This document shows positions 9,047 to 16,145 of a DNA stretch of 33,862 bases, piece after piece (position 1 is the stretch's first letter; each line of letters opens with the position of its first letter). The stretch covers positions 1 through 33,862 of the forward strand of contig NZ_PGEM01000082.1 in NCBI RefSeq assembly GCF_002934005.1, in the 5' to 3' direction. The stretch is from Cuspidothrix issatschenkoi CHARLIE-1 (GTDB taxonomy: Bacteria > Cyanobacteriota > Cyanobacteriia > Cyanobacteriales > Nostocaceae). A model generated the notes under the pieces. The model saw only the letters and a program-made list of their open reading frames with translations, had not been told where the DNA came from and made no database searches. A program made the position numbers and the translations under genes.

Positions 9047-10048
9047 ATGAGAAATGCCCGTACACCTGCGAGGTTAACTCGCGCCGCTAAAGTGATGTTA
9101 AATACATTGCTTATAGCGATCGCTACCGTGACTTTTTTCTTCACTAGCGATGTAGTCGTACCACAAACTGCTGCTGCCTATCCCTTTTGGGCACAAGAAA
9201 CCGCACCTGAAACTCCCCGCGAAGCTACAGGGCGAATTGTTTGCGCTAACTGTCACCTAGCTGCCAAACCCACAGAAGTGGAAGTTCCTCAATCTGTACT
9301 TCCTGACACTGTATTTAAAGCTGTTGTCAAGATTCCTTACGATACCAGTGTACAACAAGTAGGGGCTGATGGTTCCAAAGTTGGCTTAAACGTCGGTGCT
9401 GTATTAATGTTGCCTGAAGGCTTCAAGATTGCGCCAGAAGATCGCATTCCTGAAGAAATGAAAAAAGAAGTCGGTGATATGATCTTCACACCTTACAAAG
9501 ACGGTACAGATAATGTCGTCATTGTCGGTCCTTTACCCGGTGAAGAATATCAAGAAATCATTTTCCCTGTTCTTTCTCCCAACCCCGCTACAGACAAAAA
9601 TATTCACTTTGGCAAATACTCTGTTCATGTAGGCGGTAATCGCGGCCGTGGACAAGTTTACCCTACAGGTGAAAAGAGCAATAATAATGCCTTCAATGCT
9701 TCTGCTGCCGGCACAATTAGCAAAATTGCTCAAACAGAAGATGAAGACGGTAACGTTAAAAATGTAGTTAGCATCAAAACCGAATCTGGTGATGTTGTTA
9801 CTGACACAGTTCCCGTTGGTCCAGAGCTAATTGTGACTGAAGGACAAGCCGTTAAAACTGGTGATGCTTTGACTAACAACCCCAACGTTGGTGGTTTTGG
9901 TCAAATAGATACAGAGGTTGTTTTACAAGATCCTTCCAGAGTAAGCTGGTTAATTGCTTTCATCTGTTTAGTGATGTTGGCACAAATAATGCTAGTTCTG
10001 AAGAAGAAACAAGTAGAAAAAGTCCAAGCTGCTGAAATGAATTTCTAA
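9047..10048 (+). CDS. petA: cytochrome f (apocytochrome f precursor)
   Basis: 333 residues from ATG 9047, matching the usual cyanobacterial length. The frame is open back to an ATG at 8960, but the extra 29 residues look like translated spacer and would precede the signal peptide, so I reject that start. The signal peptide (about 1-44) ends TAAA before Y45; the Tyr amino group is an axial ligand of the c-type heme. CANCH (C66, C69, H70) attaches the heme. The large lumenal domain follows, then one C-terminal membrane helix ([19 protein letters not shown]) and a short KKKQVEK stromal tail. It works with PetC in electron transfer to plastocyanin or cytochrome c6. Confidence 0.96.
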   Translation: MRNARTPARLTRAAKVMLNTLLIAIATVTFFFTSDVVVPQTAAAYPFWAQETAPETPREATGRIVCANCHLAAKPTEVEVPQSVLPDTVFKAVVKIPYDTSVQQVGADGSKVGLNVGAVLMLPEGFKIAPEDRIPEEMKKEVGDMIFTPYKDGTDNVVIVGPLPGEEYQEIIFPVLSPNPATDKNIHFGKYSVHVGGNRGRGQVYPTGEKSNNNAFNASAAGTISKIAQTEDEDGNVKNVVSIKTESGDVVTDTVPVGPELIVTEGQAVKTGDALTNNPNVGGFGQIDTEVVLQDPSRVSWLIAFICLVMLAQIMLVLKKKQVEKVQAAEMNF

Positions 10049-10051
10049 ATC

Positions 10052-10199
10052 CAATACCTTGTCCAAATTGGAAAAAGTCTTGATTTGTAGGCTGGTTTGG
10101 AGAATGTAAACCTTCGCAAAGCAATAGCATGAAACACAACAAATGCGTTGGGTTGCGCTGTCGCTTAATCTAACAAAGCAGAAAATGGACAAGGTATTG
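10052..10199. repeat. 148-base element with 14-bp terminal inverted repeats
   Basis: CAATACCTTGTCCA (10052-10065) and its exact complement TGGACAAGGTATTG (10186-10199) bracket 120 bases directly after petA. The interior holds a GCGTTGGGTTGCGCTGTCGC block of the kind scattered in cyanobacterial genomes. It could be a small non-autonomous mobile element (MITE) or a long foldback at the end of the petCA transcript. I see no target-site duplication. Confidence 0.55.
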
Positions 10200-10285
10200 T
10201 AAATCATGGCTATGATTTATGTGATTAATTACAAAAATCACAGTTGAGGATGCTTAAAAATTCTTTGCTAAATCATCAGCTATTT

Positions 10286-10310
10286 GACAGGCAAAAGCCT
10301 GTCTTTTTTT
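10286..10310 (+). terminator. rho-independent terminator
   Basis: A perfect 7-bp stem GACAGGC / GCCTGTC with AAAA loop, followed directly by a T-run. It should end the petCA transcript and insulates nagB. Confidence 0.85.
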
Positions 10311-10316
10311 ATATTT

Positions 10317-10340
10317 GGTAATTGGTGATTGGTAATTGGG
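10317..10340. repeat. heptamer tandem repeat upstream of nagB
   Basis: Three imperfect units of GGTAATT/GGTGATT, ending within the GGGAG ribosome binding site of the following gene. Confidence 0.65.
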
Positions 10341-10349
10341 AGTAAATAA

Positions 10350-11126
10350 ATGACAGAAACTATAAAGTCTTTTGATGTTGATCATCTATTAGTAAATATT
10401 TATGCTTCTGAAGCGGAAATGGCGAAAAATGTGGCTAAAATTACACATCAGTATTTACAAAATTTGCTTCAGACACAGGATACAGTTGCAATTTTATTAG
10501 CTACAGGTAACTCCCAAATTCGGTTTTTAGATGCTTTGATTGCTTTAGGAGGAATAGATTGGTCACGGATAACCTTATTCCATTTAGATGAATATTTGGG
10601 AATTACATCCGACCATCGGGCGAGTTTTCGTCGTTATTTGCGGGAACGGGTAGAGCAAAAAGTATGTCCTCATGGATTCTATTATATAGAAGGGGATACA
10701 TTACAGCCAATAGCAGAGTGCGATCGCTATACTAAACTTTTAGAAAATCAACCCATAGACCTATGCTGTTTAGGGATTGGTGAAAATGGACATTTAGCAT
10801 TTAATGACCCCGCAGTTGCAGATTTTCAAGACCCTGCTAAAGTTAAACTTGTTAAACTGGATGACAGAAATCGTCAGCAACAAGTAAATACGGGATATTT
10901 TACTAATTTAGCAGATGTTCCCCAATACGCATTTACTGTCACTATTCCCATGATTTGTAGTGCTAAAAAAATTATTTGTTTAGCACCAGGACAGAGAAAA
11001 GCTAAAGTAATAAAAACTATGTTAACAGAAGATATTATTCATCATTGCCCGGCTTCTATTTTACGCCAAAAACCACAAGCTACATTATTTTTAGATGTTA
11101 ATTCTGCGAGTTTATTATCTTATTGA
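10350..11126 (+). CDS. nagB: glucosamine-6-phosphate deaminase family protein (NagB-like)
   Basis: 258 residues, with GGGAG 7 bases before the ATG. NagB converts glucosamine 6-phosphate to fructose 6-phosphate and ammonia. Family motifs are clear: LATGNSQ (phosphate loop), FHLDEYLG (the Asp that starts catalysis) and GIGENGHLAFNDP (catalytic histidine segment). Compared with E. coli NagB, GVGNDGHIAFNEP, the Asp and Glu positions are exchanged (E for D141, D for E148), a variation seen in the wider family. The related 6-phosphogluconolactonases lack this combination, so deaminase/isomerase is the better call, though the substrate is not proven. It converges with devA over a palindromic hairpin. 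Confidence 0.85.
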   Translation: MTETIKSFDVDHLLVNIYASEAEMAKNVAKITHQYLQNLLQTQDTVAILLATGNSQIRFLDALIALGGIDWSRITLFHLDEYLGITSDHRASFRRYLRERVEQKVCPHGFYYIEGDTLQPIAECDRYTKLLENQPIDLCCLGIGENGHLAFNDPAVADFQDPAKVKLVKLDDRNRQQQVNTGYFTNLADVPQYAFTVTIPMICSAKKIICLAPGQRKAKVIKTMLTEDIIHHCPASILRQKPQATLFLDVNSASLLSY

Positions 11127-11132
11127 ATAACA

Positions 11133-11165
11133 AGATCCCCGACTTCTCAAAGAAGTCGGGGATCT
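11133..11165. repeat. palindromic repeat, family A copy 2; likely bidirectional terminator
   Basis: A perfect 15-bp stem (AGATCCCCGACTTCT and complement) with loop CAA. It fills the 42-base gap between the convergent nagB and devA stops, so it could stop transcription from both sides. Same family as 1325-1357 and 31244-31276. Confidence 0.8.
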
Positions 11166-11168
11166 GAA

Positions 11169-11867
11169 TCAATCATGTTGCATTAAATGACCATCTTCCA
11201 TATTAATTATCCTGTCAGCAATATCTAAAATCCGGTTATCATGAGTAACCATTAAAATAGTACAATTTCGTTCTTTTGCTAAATGCTGCATTAAAGTTAC
11301 CACATCTCGTCCTGATTTGCTATCTAACGCTGCCGTAGGTTCATCAGCTAAGACCAATTTAGGATGACCAACCAAAGCGCGAGCAATAGCGACCCGTTGC
11401 TTTTGTCCACCAGAAAGATCAGCAGGATAATAATTAGTTCTATCTCCTAATTTCACAGATTGAAGCATTCTTTCTGAATAGATATAAGATTCTCTTGACG
11501 AAATATTTCGTTGTAATTCTAAAGACATTTGGACATTTTGCATAGCTGTTAAGAAATCGAGTAAATTATGGGCTTGAAAAATATAACCAATTTGCCGACG
11601 TATTTGTACTAATTTTTCATTACTAGCTCCTAATAATTCCTGTCCATTAAACTTTAAACTACCCTCTTGAACAGAACGTAAACCACCAATTAATGTTAAT
11701 AATGTAGTTTTTCCTGAACCGGAAGGACCAGTCATAATTACAATTTCTCCGGATTTAATCGTTAAATTAATATCAAATAAAGTTTGAGTCCGTAATTTAC
11801 TATGACCAAAGTAATGGTTGAGATTTGTAATTTCCAAAATAGCGGTAGAAGATAAATATGACATCAT
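11169..11867 (-). CDS. devA: ABC exporter ATP-binding protein, DevA family
   Basis: 232 residues. It powers the DevBCA exporter. All ABC motifs are present: Walker A GPSGSGKT (47-54), Q-loop Q98, signature LSGGQ (151-155), Walker B LVLADE (171-176) and switch histidine H209. The family is MacB/LolD-like. The start follows the devC stop by only 3 bases, so the two are co-translated. In Anabaena the DevBCA-TolC system exports heterocyst glycolipids; Nostocales carry several paralogues, so the cargo of this copy is not fixed by homology. Confidence 0.9.
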   Translation of the reverse strand: MMSYLSSTAILEITNLNHYFGHSKLRTQTLFDINLTIKSGEIVIMTGPSGSGKTTLLTLIGGLRSVQEGSLKFNGQELLGASNEKLVQIRRQIGYIFQAHNLLDFLTAMQNVQMSLELQRNISSRESYIYSERMLQSVKLGDRTNYYPADLSGGQKQRVAIARALVGHPKLVLADEPTAALDSKSGRDVVTLMQHLAKERNCTILMVTHDNRILDIADRIINMEDGHLMQHD

Positions 11868-11870
11868 GAG

Positions 11871-13046
11871 TTAATTAAAAATTTCCGCAGGGTCTACCTT
11901 ACGCAGTTTATTAGTAGAAAAGAAACCAGAAGTCAAACACATAAAAATGACAGAACTAAATACTAATAATCCCTTGCTTAAATCCATGACAATTGGTAAT
12001 TTAGTTGCGTCTTTAGCTAGATCATATAGTCCTAAAGAAATAGCAAATCCGGGAATATAACCCAAAATAGCTAGGATTACAGCTTGCTGAAATACAACAT
12101 TTAAAAGATATTTATTTTTAAATCCCATAGCTTTGAGTGTAGCAAATTGAACAAAATGAGTAGATATATTACTATAAAGAATTTGATAAACAACAATTAC
12201 ACCGACTACAAAACCCATGATTACCATTAAATTAAATACAAATCCAATGGGTGTTCTTAATGTCCAATAGTTTTTTTCAAATTCAATAAATTCTTGGCGA
12301 GTCATCACCGTTACATCATCAGGTAAATTAGCAGATAAGGTTGCTAAAATTGTTTGTGGATTAACATTAGGTTGTAGATGAATTGAGCCTATATCTAGTT
12401 CATTTGCTCTGCGTTCTGGAAATATTTTCAAAAAAGTAGAAGAACTAACAATTAAATTTCCATCTACACCAAAGGAAGGTCCAAGAGTAAATAAACCGCT
12501 AACTTTAACTTTATAACCAATAGTCCCCAAATAGCTAAATATTTCGATAGTTATAGGTTGTTTTTTTTGAAAATATTCCGCAATTGGTCCAAATTCTGGA
12601 CGTGCAGCGCGATCAAAAAATACTTGATCAGGAATTTTGAGTAATTGAAAATCCTGTTCTACCTCTGGTAATCTAAAGATAGATTTAACTGGCTCAAATC
12701 CTAACACATAAATAGGATATTTGCGCCCATTAACAGGATTTTTTAGTTTAGCAAATTGTACATATAAAGGTTCAACTGATTTTATGCCATTAAAACCCAA
12801 TATCTGATATAAACGACTGCGAGGAAAACTTTGAGTAGAAGTCAAGGATTTATATTGGGAGCTAATTAAAAACAAATCTCCCTTGAGATGTTTATGAACT
12901 TGAGTAGCACTAGCATAAAGAGCATCTTGAAACCCAATTTGCATAAACATTAAAACAGCTACAAAAGCAATACCAGCTAGGGCAACAAAAAAGCGTACTT
13001 TTTGTTTTACTAATTGTAGCCAAGCCAGAGGTATATTGAGAATCAT
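11871..13046 (-). CDS. devC: ABC exporter membrane subunit, DevC family
   Basis: 391 residues with the MacB-type topology: one N-terminal membrane helix (about 18-40), a large periplasmic domain, then three C-terminal helices (about 270-295, 320-345, 355-380). An AGGAAGG ribosome binding site lies before the ATG. It would form the membrane channel with DevA and connect to the periplasmic adaptor DevB, encoded 73 bases upstream. The sequence begins MILNIPLAWLQLVKQKVRFF, typical of cyanobacterial DevC. Confidence 0.9.
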   Translation of the reverse strand: MILNIPLAWLQLVKQKVRFFVALAGIAFVAVLMFMQIGFQDALYASATQVHKHLKGDLFLISSQYKSLTSTQSFPRSRLYQILGFNGIKSVEPLYVQFAKLKNPVNGRKYPIYVLGFEPVKSIFRLPEVEQDFQLLKIPDQVFFDRAARPEFGPIAEYFQKKQPITIEIFSYLGTIGYKVKVSGLFTLGPSFGVDGNLIVSSSTFLKIFPERRANELDIGSIHLQPNVNPQTILATLSANLPDDVTVMTRQEFIEFEKNYWTLRTPIGFVFNLMVIMGFVVGVIVVYQILYSNISTHFVQFATLKAMGFKNKYLLNVVFQQAVILAILGYIPGFAISLGLYDLAKDATKLPIVMDLSKGLLVFSSVIFMCLTSGFFSTNKLRKVDPAEIFN

Positions 13047-13119
13047 CTTTTCCTTCCTAAATCTGTATTCGTTATCAAACTATTAGAATCATCCTAATCA
13101 AACAAATCATAGTTTAGGC

Positions 13120-14322
13120 TTATATTTGAATCACTGCCTGTACTTGTAAATTAGTTAAACTAGAAACTCGTTGATTATCTGCTAAATTATCAATGCGAAT
13201 TTTGACATCAACTATTTTATTATCTGTATCTGAACCAGGATTAGTATTGAAGATATTTTGTCTACCAACTTGCAAGCCAATATCTGTAACAGTCCCCTTA
13301 ATTTTTCCATTAAAAGCTTCACTGGTTATCGTTACTGATTGACCTAAACGCACTTTTTTAATATCGGTTTCGTAGACTTCTGCAACCACATACATTTGTT
13401 GAGTTTGTCCTAATTCTACTATGCCTTTATTGCCAATTATTTCTCCTGGAAAAGTATTAACTTTTAGGACTTGACCATTAATAGGTGAACGGATAGAACT
13501 TAAATTTAGCTCGGCTTGGGCTTGTTGTACAGAGGCTTTAGCACTTGCTACATTTGCTTGGGCTAATTGGATATCTGTAGGGCGAATTTCGGCAATACTA
13601 TTAAGTCTAGCTTGAGATTCACTTAATTGCTTTTGCAAAGTTTCTATAGTCCGTTTCAGATTAGCATTAGCTTCATTAAGTTGTTGTTTTACTGTATCCC
13701 TACGTAATCTTCTCGTATCTGCATCAGAAGCAGAAATAGCGCCATCTTGATATAATTTTTGATATCGTTGATTTTCGGTTTCTGAATTTTTTAATTCAGC
13801 TTCTAAACGAGCAATTGTAGCTTTTTGAGTAAAAAATGATCCCCTTAATTCAGCTTCTAAACGGGAAATTGTGGCTTTTTGAGCGGAAATGTCACCTCCT
13901 TTTGCACCAGCGTATACTTGTTGAAGATTCGCTACACTAACTTCTAATTGTCGTTTAGCTTTTTCTAAAGCGGCAAGATTAGGAATATAACTATCAAGAA
14001 TTGCTATAACTTGTCCTTGACGAATTTTGTCTCCTTTTTTCACCAAAAGTTGATTAACTCTTACCCCTGTTTGAGAATTTGGTGCGGAAAGACGAATTAC
14101 TTCTCCTTGGGGTTCTAAACGTCCTAAAGCAGCAACACCAGTAATTTTAGGTGCTGAATTAGGGGTAATAGGAGACATTAAAGAGACTGATTTAGAAGTT
14201 TTTTGAAAATATGAAATGCTATAGATAGATATGACACTAGTAGCTATAATCCCAGTGCTTCCTAACATTATTATCCATAAACTTATGGGTTTTGGAAATG
14301 AGTGCTTGTCTTTGTGTACCAT
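13120..14322 (-). CDS. devB: periplasmic adaptor (HlyD/MFP family), DevB
   Basis: 400 residues, first gene of the leftward devBCA operon. One N-terminal membrane helix (about 14-36) is followed by a lipoyl-like half (VAALGRLEPQGEVIRLSAP and VNQLLVKKGDKI), a long coiled coil (about 115-250), the second lipoyl half (LSSIRSPINGQVLKVN) and a beta-barrel (VAEVYETDIKKVRLGQ). It bridges DevC to a TolC-type outer-membrane channel, not encoded here. The coiled coil contains a local duplication: QKATISRLEAEL and QKATIARLEAEL, near-identical at DNA level (about 13795-13885). No clear Shine-Dalgarno precedes the ATG. Confidence 0.9.
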   Translation of the reverse strand: MVHKDKHSFPKPISLWIIMLGSTGIIATSVISIYSISYFQKTSKSVSLMSPITPNSAPKITGVAALGRLEPQGEVIRLSAPNSQTGVRVNQLLVKKGDKIRQGQVIAILDSYIPNLAALEKAKRQLEVSVANLQQVYAGAKGGDISAQKATISRLEAELRGSFFTQKATIARLEAELKNSETENQRYQKLYQDGAISASDADTRRLRRDTVKQQLNEANANLKRTIETLQKQLSESQARLNSIAEIRPTDIQLAQANVASAKASVQQAQAELNLSSIRSPINGQVLKVNTFPGEIIGNKGIVELGQTQQMYVVAEVYETDIKKVRLGQSVTITSEAFNGKIKGTVTDIGLQVGRQNIFNTNPGSDTDNKIVDVKIRIDNLADNQRVSSLTNLQVQAVIQI

Positions 14323-14679
14323 AATTTTGTAGTATAAATTAGGAAATATGACAGTATTTCTAACTCTAAATAAAAGATAGAACAGCCACTACACTTGATA
14401 GCATCTCTTGAGAACCTTATCACCTTATATCTAATTTATATCTTGCATTATTACTAAAGTCAAAGTCTAGAAACCTAATAGTTTACTAGGTTGGGTAATG
14501 CTGAATAATCCCGATTCATAACCTGCAAGATATCAGTCTAAAATAAATATCGAATAAAATAAATATTCAGTTATCAGAAGTTAAATACAACTTTGAAAAC
14601 TTGATTATTTAAAGCCATATAAATTATCCATCATTAATCAGATATATTAAATAATTCTGGGATGAGATAATTTTAATAT

Positions 14680-14696
14680 GGTGGGCATTGCCCACC
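14680..14696. repeat. palindromic repeat, family C copy 1
   Basis: GGTGGGCATTGCCCACC, a near-perfect 17-base palindrome. An identical copy lies at 25808-25824 between two genes of the lipid cluster. Confidence 0.8.
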
Positions 14697-14733
14697 TTAT
14701 GATGTTCCTAGAATATAGGAAAAAATAAAGAAA

Positions 14734-14760
14734 GGATAGGATAGGTAATTGGTAATTAGG
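14734..14760. repeat. heptamer tandem repeat
   Basis: GGATAGGATAGGTAATTGGT and continuation; related to the GGTAATT arrays at 8941 and 10317. Confidence 0.55.
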
Positions 14761-14793
14761 CGGTGAATATTAGCACTTACCAATATAATAATT

Positions 14794-15180
14794 TTATTTA
14801 TTTAGCACTACCTCTTTCTCTTTTTTCTTCCGCATAATTGCTAAGTATTCGCTCCGTGTTCCATCTACTCGATAATGATCACAAATTTGACAAAGTTTGA
14901 GAAGATCCAACCGACTAAAGATTTTTTGATGTTCAATAGCGTTATCATTACGCCACCGCCAAAATGTTGTTCTATCAATTCGGCGATTGCTTTCAGGCCA
15001 TCTCCTCCGTGAAAGAAAATCTACTAATTCATCCTCATGAAATGAGTAACCTTTTGGTAACTTGAGGAGGTCTTCTCGTAACTCATTCAGCGGGATGAGT
15101 GGATCTAATTCAGATAGTCTCATGCCAGCAATTCCTTGTAGTTTTGTTAATTCCAATATTGCAGAAGCCAAATGATGCAA
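14794..15180 (-). CDS. small protein of unknown function
   Basis: 128 residues, no family recognised. The middle is strongly basic and aromatic (LSRRRWPESNRRIDRTTFWR, about 57-76), followed by helical segments and a lysine-rich tail (MRKKKEKE). The RIDRTTFWRWRND stretch could be a helix-turn-helix recognition region, so a small DNA-binding regulator is possible but unproven. It faces left between devBCA and the lipid cluster, with a 471-base gap to devB and a 965-base gap to the synthase gene, so it may belong to either or neither. Codon choice looks ordinary for the window. Confidence 0.65.
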   Translation of the reverse strand: MHHLASAILELTKLQGIAGMRLSELDPLIPLNELREDLLKLPKGYSFHEDELVDFLSRRRWPESNRRIDRTTFWRWRNDNAIEHQKIFSRLDLLKLCQICDHYRVDGTRSEYLAIMRKKKEKEVVLNK

Positions 15181-16145
15181 TAATTTTAATTGACTAATTT
15201 TGCCTGATTTAATTATTTACATTAAACTGATTTTTTTCTAATTTCAACCTATATGCAACAAGTTGTTTCATAAAACCTCGTTTATGCCAATATATTGGTA
15301 ATTTTAAAATTGTAAGTCTTAAAATCTCAAGTTACTATATCTTGCTAATTTGCCATTATCTCAAACTTTTGACTTTAGTTAACAAAAAGATAGGTTTTTA
15401 ATTCCTCAGATATATTTTATGGTAACTAGTTTAACAAAAATTAAAAAATATCTCTGGAGATAGATGTGAAAGTTGAATATTTAGAGTAACTAAAAATTAT
15501 ATGGTAATCCTAGTTACTTTGAGAACAACTTTCAGGAAATATATTTAATGGTGATTACCCACTACAACAGGACTTACAGAAAATATCTCTCACACTCTCT
15601 TTTATTCCTGTTCTTCATGAACGTGGTTCATTCTTTCGTAACTTATACGTAACTCCTATATAGTTAATAATTAGTATAGGAAAAATTATGAATTAAAGAT
15701 AAAGATCGTAATAAGTTGATCTTAGAATATGCAATCTCTATGCAACTTTGGTCAAAATGGCTAAAACTTAGATAATAATGATTGTATTGGATAAGTAAAA
15801 AAGAATTTTTCTACAACTCTATCAATTTTTCATTTGCACGACTTTTTTAAGTTGCACATAGGTAGCTGATGAGTTGCGATAGTGTTGTCACCACAATGTA
15901 ATAATTCAGATAGAAATCTGATAGAAATTTAATGCCTAGGCTAGAAAATAAATCAGCCTATGTTCACGATGAGAATATTGACAGGACTTTGATTTAATTG
16001 AGGTACAATTCCCACGGGAAAAACTTCGACTGTGTTAGTACGAGGATACCCAAATCAGCAAATTTTTATCATTAATATCTGTATCTCATTTAGCTGAAAA
16101 TTATCTTCTATTCACCTCTAGATTGCGAGATTAAAAGAGGGAAAC
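15181..16145. other. 965-base gene-free region, leader of the lipid cluster
   Basis: No coding frame of note on either strand. It holds the divergent promoters: an NtcA-type pattern at 15504-15545 pointing to the synthase gene, and presumably the promoter of the leftward small gene. A CAGGACTTAC word lies at 15569 and a small 7-bp hairpin (TCCTATA / TATAGGA, 15654-15681) follows. If the NtcA-type promoter is used, the mRNA leader is about 600 bases. A TTGACA at about 15976 followed by TACAAT has a 20-base spacing, too long for a good sigma-70 promoter. Confidence 0.5.
15504..15545 (+). promoter_or_regulatory. NtcA-activated type promoter (GTA-N8-TAC-N22-TAN3T)
   Basis: GTA at 15504-15506, eight bases, TAC at 15515-15517, then exactly 22 bases to TATATT (15540-15545). 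This matches the canonical cyanobacterial NtcA promoter, in which NtcA replaces the -35 box. The half-sites sit in GTAATCCTAGTTAC. The -10 lies only on the right, so the pattern points to the lipid cluster. The expected transcript start is near 15552. Confidence 0.6.

Larger units (their letters stand above)
14323..14793. other. 471-base spacer upstream of devB
   Basis: No gene is supported. It must hold the devBCA promoter. On the minus strand one imperfect NtcA-like word (TTA-N8-TAC, one mismatch, about 14496-14509) is visible, but I see no well-placed -10 box. The right part carries a family C palindrome (14680-14696) and a heptamer repeat (14734-14760). Confidence 0.4.

Noticed and set aside
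11169-14322. MacAB-type antibiotic exporter instead of DevBCA
   Set aside because: DevA and DevC resemble the MacB and LolD superfamily, but a separate ATPase, a separate DevC-length permease and the B-C-A gene order in a cyanobacterium fit DevBCA better.
14496-14509. NtcA-like site for devBCA
   Set aside because: One half-site base is wrong and no TAN3T box lies at about 22 bases on the minus strand.
15976-16007. TTGACA ... TACAAT as the promoter of the synthase gene
   Set aside because: The spacing is 20 bases, outside the normal 16-18 range; the NtcA-type pattern upstream is better supported.
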